Position numbers and translations under genes: made by a program
Shown: in pieces, positions 1-13,836 of the stretch
Layout of the letters: every line of letters starts with the position of its first letter
Position numbering within the stretch: the first letter of the stretch is position 1
Assembly: GCF_000143415.4 (NCBI RefSeq)
Contig: NW_003314305.1
Coordinates: 1,566,101-1,630,100 of the forward strand
Direction of reading: 5' to 3'
Source: Selaginella moellendorffii
Lineage: Eukaryota > Streptophyta > Lycopodiopsida > Selaginellales > Selaginellaceae
DNA length: 64,000 nucleotides
Notes under the pieces: generated by a model
What the model was told of the DNA's origin: nothing
The model's input: the letters and a program-made list of their open reading frames with translations, nothing else
The model's database searches: none

Positions 1-1202
1 CCCAGCCATAGATTTTATCATGTCACAATCAACCTCTCTGCCGAGTATCAAGCTCGATATAGGACACACGTATAAGTTCAGCTTGTCGTTAACGCCTAAA
101 GCCATGAAGTTGACAGTCATACGAATGACTTTAGAGTGCGGAATAGAGAGGAACCACATACAATCAAGACCTGGTGGATATGGCTGCAAACCAACGTTAT
201 GGTTTATAATCAAGCCCTGGCTTATCAGGCCTCTTGGCTTGTTCAGGACTGCCGGCTCATGACAATAATCTGCAAAGAAAGATTAGTTATACAAGATCAG
301 TTCTAACACCTAAACAAGACAGTACCTATGATCTGAAGAGCACAATTGTTGTTTTTCTGGCTCCACAGTTGCTGCACGATATACCGCGAGCCGTTTATGC
401 CTCGCAAGTTCCAGCTGACGCCGTCTTCCTCTATCACGGGACCATTTTTATCAGCCCACCCCGTTGGCGATGGACATTTGGAGCTGACCGTATCCCCAGA
501 ATCGTCGTTCCAGCCATCGGACTCTGTGTTTGTAGCCCTCTCAGCGCTGCTGGCTAAAACTGCGCTAATTAGCGAGTCCAAGCTCGTGTCTCCATTTGGG
601 GGCCCAGCATACCCTCCAAAACGGCGCCAGAAGTTGCAATACTCGTCCGGTCGAGGCTCTCTTGTGTATAGATAAGTTCTGTTTCCACCAGCATCTATAT
701 ACCGTCCTGAACACTCGTAGACACCTGTGCTGTCCAGCTCCTTGCTAATGACTGCGTGATAGATCCCATTTGCGTCTTCCGGAAACACGGAGAAGCAGTC
801 CTTGGAGACGGCAGATTTCATCAACTGTATGGAGGCGTTGCCGACACTAACAGAACACTCGATTCTCGACAAGGAAATGTTACCGGAAACTGGCCTCTGA
901 CTGGAGTCGTTGTACTGTGTCACAATTCTCCACCACTTCGACAGTGTTGGGAATTCAGAAGGCCCGTCGTCGGACAGAGATATGACGGCGCTGCGAACGG
1001 CTTCTTTGGAGTGCTCCGACCAGGGGCCAACCCAAGCAACATAGATCGTGATAGGATCAACCATAAGCCTTCCCCCTTGGTATGCAAAACCGTTGCTACC
1101 AATAACAGATCGAATGGTGCTGCCAGAAGCCATCGATAAATTAGCAAGTCCCACCCATAGCACTGAAAGCACAAGAGCTTCAAGCGGCATCTTAGCCATC
1201 AT
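1..1202 (-). CDS. EXORDIUM/PHI-1 domain protein fused to CUB domain (partial, runs off the left edge)
   Basis: Two exons are visible: 326-1202 (ATG at 1202) and 1-269, joined by a short GT-AG intron in phase 1; the 3' part lies outside the window. Exon 1 encodes a signal peptide and a domain typical of the EXORDIUM/phosphate-induced protein 1 family: the YQGGRLMVDPITIYVAWVGPW start, a WW pair and the C-terminal GVSWNLRGINGSRY block. Exon 2 begins a CUB domain (LISQGLIINHNVGLQPYPP, then a Cys-x-Trp core). It is a paralogue of the complete gene at 2773-4684 with the same intron position and phase. EXO proteins are secreted cell-wall proteins linked to brassinosteroid- and sugar-responsive growth in Arabidopsis. 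The EXO and CUB identities are firm; the role of the fusion is unknown. Confidence 0.82.
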
Positions 1203-1493
1203 ACCTCTTCGAGTTTCAAAAGCCTCCCTTCCTAGTCCTCATGTAAAAGCCATGCCGTGTTACGATCAACACGATGGGCTCGCAGCAGTGTCCGAGCTCA
1301 CCAATGTATAAATGTTTGTCACTGCAGCTTCATCTGCAAAATCTAGGTGTTAACAAGGTAGAAGACAAGTTATGACGGGACAAACAGCCACGCAGAAAAC
1401 AGAATGCAAACTTGTCGCATGCACAGAACGTCGATGAAACAAACCTTCAGACCTTTCAAGCATGTGATTTCCTTAGGACACAAGCAAGGCAAA

Positions 1494-2749
1494 TTATCCA
1501 GTCAAAACGTTGGCCATACCAGTAAGAGAAATAAGTAAAGGATAGTTGTGGTCTGCATCATAATTTAACCATTGCGTATTTTCGGCTTGCAAAAACTCCT
1601 TGTGCAGCTTGTAAATATCAGCATCATATACTTCCTTGACGGCAACAGCCAGACCAGCAGATTTTGCAATCTCAATAAATTTGAAAAGGCTTCCACCTCT
1701 GCAAGGACAGAAAAGTAGAGCCTCGGAAGTCATTGTACGTGTCAAAATCGATTTGATAGTATGCACCAGATCGAGATGAAAATCTTTGAAGTAAGTGCTA
1801 AGCCACAGAAAAAAAGCATCCATCAAATCCCATCTGTCATGAGGAACGTCTCTTACCAGTCAGCAGCAATAATAAAATCAAATTCAGAGTCCAGAGGTAC
1901 TGGCTCTTTGCACCAGTACAAAACCTCTGAGCTGACTTTAGTCTTCCCAAACAGCTCCGCATTCAGTCTGCAATTTTTCTGGATATCTGCCAGGACGGAA
2001 GTCAAGGAGCCAAAAGAGAGGCGGCAAAAATATTATAGGATACAATTCACAACCTTCGGGTTGCCATCCGTGATTAAAACTTCGGCAGCATCGGTACAAG
2101 CTGCCAATGCTAGTCCCGCTAATCCATATCCAGCACCAAGTTCTATAATCCTCTTGTTCCTGTCAATCCAAACGCTACCCACAGATTGGAATTGGATGGA
2201 AAAAGAAATGGAAGAGCGAGATATCACGTACCTAAACATTTCCGGTCGTGAAACGCAATAGGAAGCAAGAATCTCTTCAGCTGGCCACAAACCTATGAAA
2301 AGCTTGTGATCTTCACTTAAGAAAAAGAATAGAAATCTCCACTTACAAATAACACCAGTGTTGTCAATGCCGAGCTCTCTACAGCTCGAATGATCGCTAA
2401 GCTTAAACTGGCCGCTGCGTGATTGCCTACAGGAAGAAAATTCACCAATGATAACAAAGAAAGCGATAAACCTCATCAGCAATGCAGTCGTCCGCTCATC
2501 CGGGAGCGTGTACTCCCACAGAATACCATCGATCTCCTCGTTATCTTCCACGCAGCGGCTCGCGATCAGGCCAAAGCTCCCGGACGGGACTCTGGATACT
2601 CTCGCAGCCTCCTCGTCAATCTCATCTGCGGCATTGCAAGTCTGGACAATGTGGGAGCCGATCCAGCTCAAGAACATACCAGATTTCGAGCGGAGCAGCG
2701 ATCGCTTGAGAAGGCGCCATCGCAGAGCCGCGGGAGACGAAGCTGCCAT
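1494..2749 (-). CDS. CaMKMT: calmodulin-lysine N-methyltransferase
   Basis: Six exons, all phases consistent: 2472-2749, 2347-2426, 2232-2292, 2044-2159, 1857-1986, 1494-1797, giving 322 aa, close to the usual length of the family. Residues about 140-160 hold the AdoMet-binding motif I (IIELGAGYGLAGLALAA), preceded by the family signature around LWPAEEILA and followed by FDFIIAADC before the helix TYFKDFHLDLV. The family (seven-beta-strand methyltransferases, human CAMKMT) trimethylates a conserved lysine of calmodulin. The gene sits between two EXO-CUB paralogues on the same strand; its ATG is only 23 bp from the stop of the upstream gene, so its promoter probably lies inside that gene's last exon. 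No defects seen. Confidence 0.9.
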
Positions 2750-2772
2750 TGTAAAACCCTAACGCTATTTGG

Positions 2773-4684
2773 TCAAATTAGAATGACATTACATGGATTT
2801 CTAGTAGTAGTTTCACTAGCAGTGGTTTTACTATAAGAGCGCCGGATCAAGCACGCTCCACAGAGCAAACACGAGAGTCCCATCAAGCACGACGCTCCAG
2901 AGATAATTGCGACCACGTTTCTCCTGGAAGATCGACGCTGCGACTCCGATTCTGGATGATCCATCTCAAAGTTCGCGGCCCAGCCATCGCCATCACCGGT
3001 TTGGGTCGTGAAAACCAGCAACACTGGCCCGCTATACGTCCGGTTTGGAAGAATGGAGTAGCGTCCCGAGAAGCTTTCCAAGATGGAGCCCCGGAGCTTG
3101 TCGTTTCCTTGATAGACAGTGAGGACGTCTCGGCCTTGGATCGTGTCGAAACGAGTGACCTTTAGCCGGACTTCGGTGCCTTTTTTCGCGTTTAAGACCC
3201 ACCTACACTCGCGCAAGCCCAAGTACTTCGATCCCTCGGGACTTCCATCCGATATAGAGCCCGATCGGGCGGAGGCCACAGTGGTTCCATTGCAGAATCC
3301 TGGAGGACGAAAAAAACAGAGCCTTTTTTCTTCTTCCAGAAGCAAAACTAGAAGATGATGTTCTTACCAGCTTTGTATTCGATCTCCCATCCCAGAGAAC
3401 CAGCCGCTTGTTCGTCCGCGCTTGTTTTAAACTCGAGTATCAAGTTTGTGGGAACGAAGTCCGGAAGGACGATCCGAGAGCTAGCACCAGTCATGGATCT
3501 TAGCACCTCGCAACTATCAACTCGGCCGGAAGCACGCGGCAATATGGGACACTCGTAGAAGTTGAGCTTGTCTGTGATGCTTAGAACCATGAAGTTCACG
3601 GTCACACGGAAGATCTTCGCTGTTGGAACGTCGAGGAGCCACAGGCAATTCCTTGCAGGAGGATATGGTTGCAAGCCAACGCTGTGGTTGACGATCAAGC
3701 CCTCGCTTATCAGGCCTCTTGGCTTGTCAACCGGTTTGATGGAGTGGCATTTTGCTGTACGAACAAGCAAACAACGTGAAATCATTCATGCATGCACACT
3801 CATGGTCACGACTTACCAATGATCTGGAGAGCACAATTGCTGTTCTCTAGGCTCCAAAGTTGCTGGATGAGGAACCGTGAGCCATTTATCCCGACCAAGT
3901 TCCAGCTCACGCCATTCTCCTCGATCACGGGACTGTTTCCATCGCTGAGTCCCGTTGGAGACGGACACAAGGAGCTGATAGTTCCTCCGGAATCGTCCTT
4001 CCAGCCGATCGTGTCGATGTTTGTAGCTCTCTCGGCGCTGCTGGCTAGAACTCTGCTGATCAACGAGTCCAAACCTGTGTCACCATTCGGTGCCTCCGCA
4101 AGTCCTCCAAACCGACGCCATAAGTTACAGTACTCGTCTTCTCTCGGCTGCCGAGCAAAGAGATAAGTTCTTCCGCCACCATTCCCTTCAAATCTCCCAA
4201 AGCATTTGTAGACTCCCGTGCTGTCCAGATCGCTGCCGACGACCGCGTGATATATCCCATTTGGGTCTTCCGGAAGAACATCGCTGCATTGCTTCGAGAC
4301 GGTGGATTCTATCAGCTCGACTGAAGCGTTGGCGATACTGACATAGCACTCGGTTGTCGACAAGGAGATCTTGCTAGAAACTGGCCTTTGGTTGGAGTCA
4401 TTGTACTGCGTCGCGATTTTCCACCACCCGGACAAGGTCGGGAGCTCTGAAGGTCTGTGATCATCCGAGGAAGAAAGAGATCGGATGGCGTTGCGAAGAG
4501 CTTCCTTGGAGTTCTCCGACCAGGGGCCAACCCAAGTAACGTAGATCGTGATCGGATCAACCATGAGCCTTCCTCCATGATATGTTAGATTAGCATTGTC
4601 AGATCGAATTGAGCTGCCAAAAGCAATGGTATCAGTCGATAGAAGCACGAGTTCAAGTGTAAGGAATAGGGACTGGAGCAACAT
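2773..4684 (-). CDS. EXORDIUM/PHI-1 - CUB - CUB - transmembrane fusion protein
   Basis: Three exons: 3817-4684, 3368-3754, 2773-3299, all GT-AG and phase 1, giving 593 aa. Residues 1-23 are a signal peptide; about 25-289 form the EXO/PHI-1 domain (YHGGRLMVDPITIYVTWVGPW, SGWWKIATQY, GIYHAVV, GVSWNLVGINGSRF). Exon 2 (about 290-418) is a CUB domain with NCLWLLDV, DKLNFYECP and a terminal GWEIEY. Exon 3 holds a second CUB domain (ECRWVLNA, RFDTIQGRDVLTVYQG, GWAANFEM) and a hydrophobic helix at about 545-570 followed by RR and a short tail. This predicts a type I plasma-membrane protein with extracellular EXO and CUB modules. CUB domains are mainly known from animals and are uncommon in land plants. 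The one-domain-per-exon layout suggests assembly by exon shuffling. Confidence 0.85.
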
Positions 4685-5224
4685 CTTACATCGAGTGGAT
4701 CACTAGCCTCTTATAAAACCGATCTATCCCATTGTCACGCAACTCTGTCCGAGCTCGCCGATGTTAAATCTTTTGGCACACTATGGAAATGTTAGTTCAT
4801 GATAAAGCTACAGCAATGAAAGAAACAAACTACAAACATAAAATCTTTACGTGCCATATGTAAGCCGGCCACAATAACGAAAACATGTGAAGTTCTGAAT
4901 TTTCGAAATCATCCAAGGTAAAAGCTCCAAACCTCTTTGTTTTTACATGGATGCTGTAGCACCTCAGTTATTGACACAACCAATTTGTCCATAAGAGATC
5001 TTTGCAAGAGATCGTCGCGATATGCTTGACGAAGGTTTCCATATTCTACAAAGGAGATTAGTGGTTGTTGATTCTACCTACATTAATCAGCTCTTCTCAA
5101 GGTATAAGCTAAGTTCCGTGTGGATTAACTTCCCTATTCCAAGCCAAGGTTCTTATTCTCTGTGTGTATTGCAAGCTAGATCTCTAACGACAAGCAATTC
5201 TCTCCACCACTAGACAAGCAATTC
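4685..5224. other. intergenic region upstream of the EXO-CUB gene
   Basis: No gene seen. It holds the minus-strand promoter of the EXO-CUB-CUB gene; the first 100 bp resemble the corresponding stretch upstream of the paralogue at 1203-1330 (shared GAGCTC-containing motif), consistent with tandem duplication. The right end may include decayed 5' sequence of the CRINKLY4-like pseudogene. Confidence 0.4.
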
Positions 5225-6905
5225 TTTGCCATCTCAGGAGGCACTCGATTCGCATGCGGGCTTGCGTATGGTTCTCACTTCGCAATATGCTGAGTTCCAG
5301 ATCTTTTAAAGAATGTAGGCTATGTAAGCTTGAGCTCCGGTGCCTATCATGTCTGTGCGATTAGTAAAAACGACAATGGGGTTGAGTGCTGGGGGGCGAT
5401 TGACGAGTTTCCAAGCTCTGAGCTAGAGTTTTTCTCGGTTTCATCCGGCCTCTTGTGTCTCTCAGGCAGGAGAGGTACATTGCTGGGGTGCTGTAGATCA
5501 AGCAACCATTCAATCAACCTCACAAGTTCGCGTCGGTGTCTGTGGGATCTCGTACGATATGCGGGTTGCCAAGCTTTGATTCGGCTTCTTCCATTGCTCC
5601 TCCAGGTTACAGGTTTTCTTACGTGACTGTACCATGTGTTGGTATTCGAGCGGACAATTACGGGGTGGTATGCTGGGGTCAGGATGGTCTAGCGCTCCTT
5701 CCGAAACTCAGTTTTCAGTGATTTCAGCAGGGCTGTTTGCTGGGGGAACTCGGCTGACTAGTGAACCATTGCTAGACTTTGGTAGTGCTAGAATGTGCAC
5801 AAGCGAGTGTGGGAAGAACCAGTTTAAGCTGAATTCTACGTTGAAGGTGTTGTCTCCATCGTTTTCAGACAAAGTTTGCTTGGAGTGTTCCACATGTGGG
5901 ACTGGAAGTGTTCTAGACTCCAAGTGCGCAGGCTCGCCTCTTTTCCTAAAATATAAGAACTCCCAGGAGGAAGTTGTGAGGAAGAAGAAAACAATCACCA
6001 AGGTGGCAGTATATGTAACTGTTGCTATGTTCGTCTTTGGTGTCGTTCTCTTAGAAATTTGGTCTATGTTTGGCAAAGAAAGCCCAGCAGTGCAATGGAG
6101 ATTAAAGCTGAAGTTAGTAGCAAGCATTTCAATGTCTTCAAACCAGCTCGAAGCAGCCACCAATAACTATAGCGAAGAGGTTCCTTTGGGACAGGATTCC
6201 TTGAAAATGGGCAGGAAGTTTCTATTTCTAAAAGGTAATTCACTATTCCTGTTTTTCCTCTTAAGATACTTGTAAACTCTTTGAAGAAACGTTTGTTTCC
6301 AGAAATCACCACTCTTGTCTAGTATAATTGGTGGAATTTTGCATTGAGGAAGTCTTTGAGGACGCTTTGTGACAATATGCTCATGTCCAACTGTCCGGCA
6401 CCTTTCCAGTTATGGGACCAGGATGATAGCTGCACAGGTTGCGTGAGGCCTGCACAAGTAAGCATGGCCCAAGATCATTCATATGGACGTGAAATCAGCC
6501 TACATCTTCCTTAATAACGAATGGAATGCTCATGTGTCAAACTTTGGACTATCGTTAGACGAACCTCAAGGCAAATCGGGTTACTTGGATCCCGAGTGCA
6601 ATGGCTACTCCGTCAAACTGAGCATAAAGAGCGACGCGACAGCTTTGGAGTGGTTCTTCTGGAGCTACTTTCTGGCAAGGCAATAGAAAGTTTTATGCTG
6701 ATCTTCAAAGATGGGCGATTGAGCTGGTCGAACAAGACGAGTGGAACTCGGTGCTGGATCCAAGACTTTCACTTCCTTTGGAACCGGAGCCTTTGTATCG
6801 GGCAGTAAAGTTGGCACTGGAGTGCGCGAAGATCAATGGAAAGGAGAGGCCATGCATGACAAGAGAGTGCAAAGTCTCTCGAGGATATCTTAGAATCCAT
6901 GGTAA
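5225..6905 (+). pseudogene. CRINKLY4-like receptor kinase pseudogene
   Basis: Pieces of a CRINKLY4/ACR4-type receptor-like kinase occur in the expected order but in different frames. Crinkly (RCC1-like) repeats come first: RFACGLAYGSHFAIC, VSLSSGAYHVCAI and NGVECWG near 5235-5395, then NYGVVCWGQDG near 5655. Next is the TNFR-like Cys stretch (CTSECGKNQF, VCLECSTCGTGS) at 5790-5910 and a transmembrane segment at 6000-6060. The kinase domain is reduced to PKIIHMDVKSAYIFLNNEWN and SNFGLSL (HRD is now HMD, DFG now NFG), then SFGVVLLELLSGKAIE and WAIELVEQDEWNSVLDPRL in another frame, then ECAKINGKERPCM. The glycine loop and most of the N-lobe are missing, and stops and frameshifts interrupt every frame. 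Functional CR4 proteins act in epidermal cell fate; this copy cannot make one. Confidence 0.85.
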
Positions 6906-7058
6906 TCACCACTGAGGTTCCACGCTCTAGAACCATTTTTTATAAAAAAAAAGTATATAATGCGATCACCAACCATCTTGTAAAAATCCCTCTTTTTTTC
7001 CCAGTTTGTACACTTCATTGTCGTGGATGTTTTGCTTGACAAGAGATCTTATATATGA

Positions 7059-9675
7059 TCAGTGGCGATGACTGTTGTTGGGGCACTGGTAGCACTTGGC
7101 AAAGATTCCAAAAGTTTTGATCTGGTGGACGAAGTTCACGGTGCTGGCCCAGCCCCCAAAACCGACGCCCACAACGAACACCCACACCACCACGAAAAAG
7201 TTGAAAACGTAGACTGCTGCCCAGCTCGGCATTATAAAAGGAGGCTTCTCCACGGCATTCTGTTTGACAAACAAAAAAAACCAAGGATCGATCCATCAGT
7301 CCTGATGTGAACACTAGAACACACGAAAAGGATGAACAGTAGCTAGCTACAAGTTCGTAGATTCGTCCACGAGAGAAAGTGGAAAAGCATTTAAGTACGT
7401 ACCTCTCGTGCAAAGGCAGTCCTGAAAGTGAGCATATGTGCGAGGCAAGGAATGATGTAGACTGTGAAGGTGACGAGTAGAGAGCCCACGGCGGAGTTTA
7501 TAGGCCCGAAGAATGGGAATATGACTGCCATGAACCATATCGGGATCACCACAGGGATCCGGGCAGCTGCTCGAAGTAGGAACCTTGGACTTCTATGGAC
7601 GCCAATTATCTTCTCCCACACGAAGTACAAGGGCGTGCAAGCAAATCCAAACGTAATAAACTGCGAGACAATGGGAAGTTTAGCTCCAGGAACGAAGATC
7701 ATAGATCATCGATGATCTTTCTTACCTGGTGGAGTAGCATGAGAACCACGGCGAGGTCTCGGAAGACGTTCTTTGGAAGCAATGCCAGAGCGTTGCCGTT
7801 GTGGAGAAGCTCGTCGCCAAAAGCCCAATACACGGCTGTAGCAGATGGTATTGTCAAGGTGAGCACATACAAGGTTGAGAAGAGGTAAACTGACTTAAAC
7901 TTTGAAGGCTTCCACATAGCATGCATGATTTCTCTGCAAGAAAACCACAAACAACTTAGTTATATCATCTGGTCTTGCAAAAAGAAGTAAGAAAAAACTT
8001 GATTTGATCCGGAGGGGTATGATTTGATCTGAGCAGGAAGAACAGGAAAGAAAAAGGAGGGAATCGATGGAATGATATCGTAGGATCAAGCAAAGTGGTG
8101 CCGTGAGAATCATGATCGACTTACACAGTGACGGCATGGCCACCAAAGGTGTACAAGATGTTGGTGGCTCCAGTGAAATATTGGACGAGATTATTTGGGG
8201 CCGAATGCTTTACACCTGGGTCCTGCAAAAGTGAAGAAGTGTGAGAATTATTCATGTTAGACCACGCCTATACAAGAAGTTTAAAATCTATCCTCTATCA
8301 TCTCATGATGTAGCAAAGCAGCAAAAGAAAATGAAAGATAATTCTAGTTCTACAGCAAACTTTGACGAGACAAGCTTATCATCCAGTGGAGCTTTTTTAG
8401 ATGCTTCTCTCACCTTGCCATGGACGAGAGCAGTAATTGTCATGTACCAAGCCGTGTAAGTTGTCATCCCAAGCCCCAGGAAGGACCAAATTCTATAGTT
8501 GTGGAACGATGGAACCAACACCGTTGTCATGCAACAAGCTCCAAAGATAATCGTCCATGTCCGCTTGTCAAATCTATCGCTTATGTAGTATATGTTGCTG
8601 TAACGAAAGGGAGAAGATGTTAGTGCCAATGAAGAACCAACTTACTTCTCTCTTTTTTTCTTTTCCTTTTCTCGAGAACTTGAACTTGAGCTTACCTTCC
8701 ACACGCAATGAGCTGAATCACCGAGCCAAAGAGAAGAAATGTACAGTTAAAAGTGAATCCAGCGGCCTTCCAGTATGGTCCCAAGAGACCATCGAGAACT
8801 TCGAACCACTGTCAAGAAAAAATATCACTCTTTTAGCAGCGAGAACAAACTCTCGAAGTTCTAGCTACAGGAACTTTGGAAGAAGTCTTGGAGCTCTCAA
8901 AGTTCTACAGCTAAACTCTCCAAGCCTTCTCACAAACAGCCAGAAGAGAAGAAAAGAAAGAAGAAAAAAGTTTTAAACTTTAGCATAACTCTACCTGGAT
9001 GACATGGTTCTTGAAGTTGACATTCTCTTTTTCCTTGCGAGCCCGATACTCGACATAGAGGCAGCTGATAAGATAGGCAGTCCAGGAGCCCAAAAGCCCG
9101 TAAAACACTTGGAAGGTGACCCCCCACACAATGCCCAGCTGCGAGAAAGAGTATGGCAGCGTCAAAAGCACCTGTGCGACCTGTGGAGAAGAAAAGAGAA
9201 AAACAAGTAAGTTCCGACAAACAACGAAGGAAGAAGAAGAACGAAGGTTTCTTTTTGACAGAAAGTGGAGGAATCGAAGCAAAGGCGAGGAAGCTATAGA
9301 AGAACAACAAGAAAGGAGTGATCTTTGGTTTTTGCTATACGGAAGCAAAGGCGGGGAAGCTATGGAAGAACAACAAGAAAGGAGTGATCTTTGGTTTTTA
9401 TACTGCGAGTGGAAGGAATCGAAGCAAAGGCGGGGAAGCTATGCAAGAAGAGCAAGAAAGGAGTGGTCTTTTGAGCTCTCACTACTCACCTGGTTGGAGG
9501 CGCAGCTAAACCAAGCATCGTAGACGGATCCACCGTGCCAGAGGAGCTTCTTGGCGAGAGCTCGCATGGAGTTATCCACAAGCCCATCTTGTTCTTGCCG
9601 GTCCTTCTCCACCTCGGTGTAGCTATTGTTCTCGCCGGTGTGCGTCGCCAGAGCCACCAGCGATTGGAGACCCAT
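7059..9675 (-). CDS. AUX1/LAX: auxin influx carrier, AUX1/LAX family
   Basis: Eight exons with consistent phases: 9490-9675, 8995-9180, 8696-8808, 8414-8597, 8125-8222, 7726-7933, 7403-7660, 7059-7259, giving 477 aa, near the 480-490 aa of plant AUX1/LAX proteins. Family blocks run the whole length: FWHGGSVYDAWFSCASNQ type (here LWHGGSVYDAWFSCASNQ), QVLLTLPYSFSQLG, GSWTAYLIS, FNCTFLLFGSVIQLIAC, PSFHNYRIWSFLGL, YFTGATNILYTFGGHAVTV, PLYFVWEK, IFPFFGPINSAVGSLL, and a C-terminal FGGWASTVNF plus KCYQCP. AUX1 is a plasma-membrane proton/IAA symporter of the amino-acid/auxin permease family with about 11 helices. No disrupted residues noticed. Intron 1 (9181-9489) carries a minisatellite. Confidence 0.95.
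9275..9475. repeat. minisatellite in AUX1/LAX intron 1
   Basis: Three imperfect direct copies of a roughly 60-80 bp unit (core GAAGCAAAGGCGGGGAAGCT followed by a GAACAACAAGAAAGGAGTG-type stretch) start near 9279, 9343 and 9419. They lie wholly within intron 1, which is the longest intron of the gene. All frames can look coding on the plus strand but match nothing I recognise. Confidence 0.75.
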
Positions 9676-11890
<2,215 letters not shown>

Positions 11891-12036
11891 ATAGTAAAAA
11901 TAAAATATTTATTCACTTTCAAATAAGATATTTCCCCAAATCGACAATCTATATGCTTTAGTACTATAATTGTGTATTACGTAGGCAATATACATATATG
12001 TATTTACAAACTTTATAGTATTTATTTATATATATA

Positions 12037-12212
12037 TGTGAGGGCCAAGTGTACGGCTACGATACCGTATATTAATATTAGCGTAGTGGGATTTTGGTAG
12101 CTGTCGGATTGGTTTCAATCTGGACCACTCACTCTTGTATATAAACTAGGGTTTTTGGGTTAATTGATATGCACATTTTCTGTATTCCCCTTCCATATTC
12201 CAAGCACTCACA
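12037..12212 (+). repeat. 5' LTR of Ty3/gypsy copy 1
   Basis: 176 bp, TG...CA termini, with a TATA-like element (TGTATATAAACTAGGG) about 100 bp in. Directly after it the sequence TTGGTGGAGATGAGGGGC begins; a TGG start fits a primer-binding site, but the tRNA was not identified and it is not the common initiator-Met site. Confidence 0.9.
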
Positions 12213-13234
12213 TTGGTGGAGATGAGGGGCACCTTTGATTATCCCTAAGGAGTGCTTGAATTTGGGATTTTAGTTTAGATTTAGCTTTTGCATTGTCTAG
12301 ATCTAGCTTTTTCCATTTCCTTTCTTTTTCTTCCCTTTCAGGATGTTGGTTTAGATTTAGCTTTTTGCATTGTCTAGATCTCTCATTTCCTTTTTGTTTT
12401 TTGTCGTTTCTCTTCGTTTGCTCTTTCTTCGTTTATCTTCATGGCAGATCAGCAATCTCCTCCTTTGACTCTAGAGCAGCAGTTGGTCCAATTGCTTGAT
12501 GCTATGCGCTTGCAATTGAACAACCAAACTCAATTGATAGCGGCATTCACGGCACGTGGTTCAACTCCTCTTGCTCTTGGTGCCAATCTTCGTGTTCGGC
12601 CGGAGTTCTTTCGTGGGAATCCTGGGGATGATGTGTACCATTGGTTCGATCACTTCACGGTGATTGCCACATATCATTCTTGGGATGATGCTCGACATTT
12701 GCGTGAGTTTCCCACGTGTCTCCAAGGGACGGCGTTGCAGTGGTACAATGGATTGAGTGCGGCCACTCGTGGGGATTGGAGTCTTCTTCCGGACGTCTTC
12801 AAACGCGCCTTCGGACATGCCGACGATTGTGACGATTCCTTCCAACAATTGCATCGTCTTAGCCAAGGGCCATCTGAGTCAGTGATGCAATTTGGCGTTC
12901 GTTTCCGAAGTCTTTTGCTTCATGCAGAGCCTAATATGTTGGAGTGGATCAAGCTAGGAATGTTGTGGCCAGCACTTCGTCAAGATCTTGTCGGCCTTGT
13001 GCATGCACTTGCTCCTGCCACCCTTGACGATGCTCTTCGCTTGGCACAACGTTATGAAACATTGCCTCTTCCACTTCTTGCTGCACGTCCTTCCGCTCCA
13101 CTTCCTATGAGTGATGGTCCTGTTCCAATGGAGGTTGATGCTGCTGCTACTCGAGTCCAAGGACAAGGGAGAGGACGTGGTCGTGGCCGTGATGTTTGTT
13201 GCTGGGCGTGTGATGAAGTTGGTCATACTTATCG

Positions 13235-13801
13235 TGTGAGACACAAAATCCCTAGGCCCCAAAGTGGAGCCGGAAGGGCGCCACGTGGTAGTGGCCGAAG
13301 CGAGAGCCAAACGAGCGTAACACGTTTGGACCAAAAGCTCCGACTTGAAAAGTCAAGAGCGGGAGTGGAACTCCCAACGAAGTGCTCGAGGAACGAGCAC
13401 GAAGCGAGCAAAAAGCGAGGCTCCAAAAAGGGACCCGAGATGGACCCGAGATGGAGTCCGAGATGGAGTCTGAGATGGAGTCCGAGGTGGACCCGAGATG
13501 GAGTCCGAGATGGAGTCCGAGATGGAGTCTGAGATGGAGTCCGAGATGGAGTCCGAGGTGGACCCGAGATGGACCCGAAATGGAGTCCGAGATGGAGTCC
13601 GAGGTGGACCCGAGATGGACCCGAGATGGAGTCCGAGATGGAGTCCGAGATGGAGTCCGAGGTGGACCCGAGATGGACCCGAAATGGAGTCCGAGATGGA
13701 GTCCGAGGTGGACCTGAGATGGACCTGAAATGGAGTCCGAGATGGAGTCCGAGATGGACCCGAGATGGAGTCCGAGATGGACCCGAGATGGAGTCTGAAG
13801 T

Positions 13802-13836
<35 letters not shown>

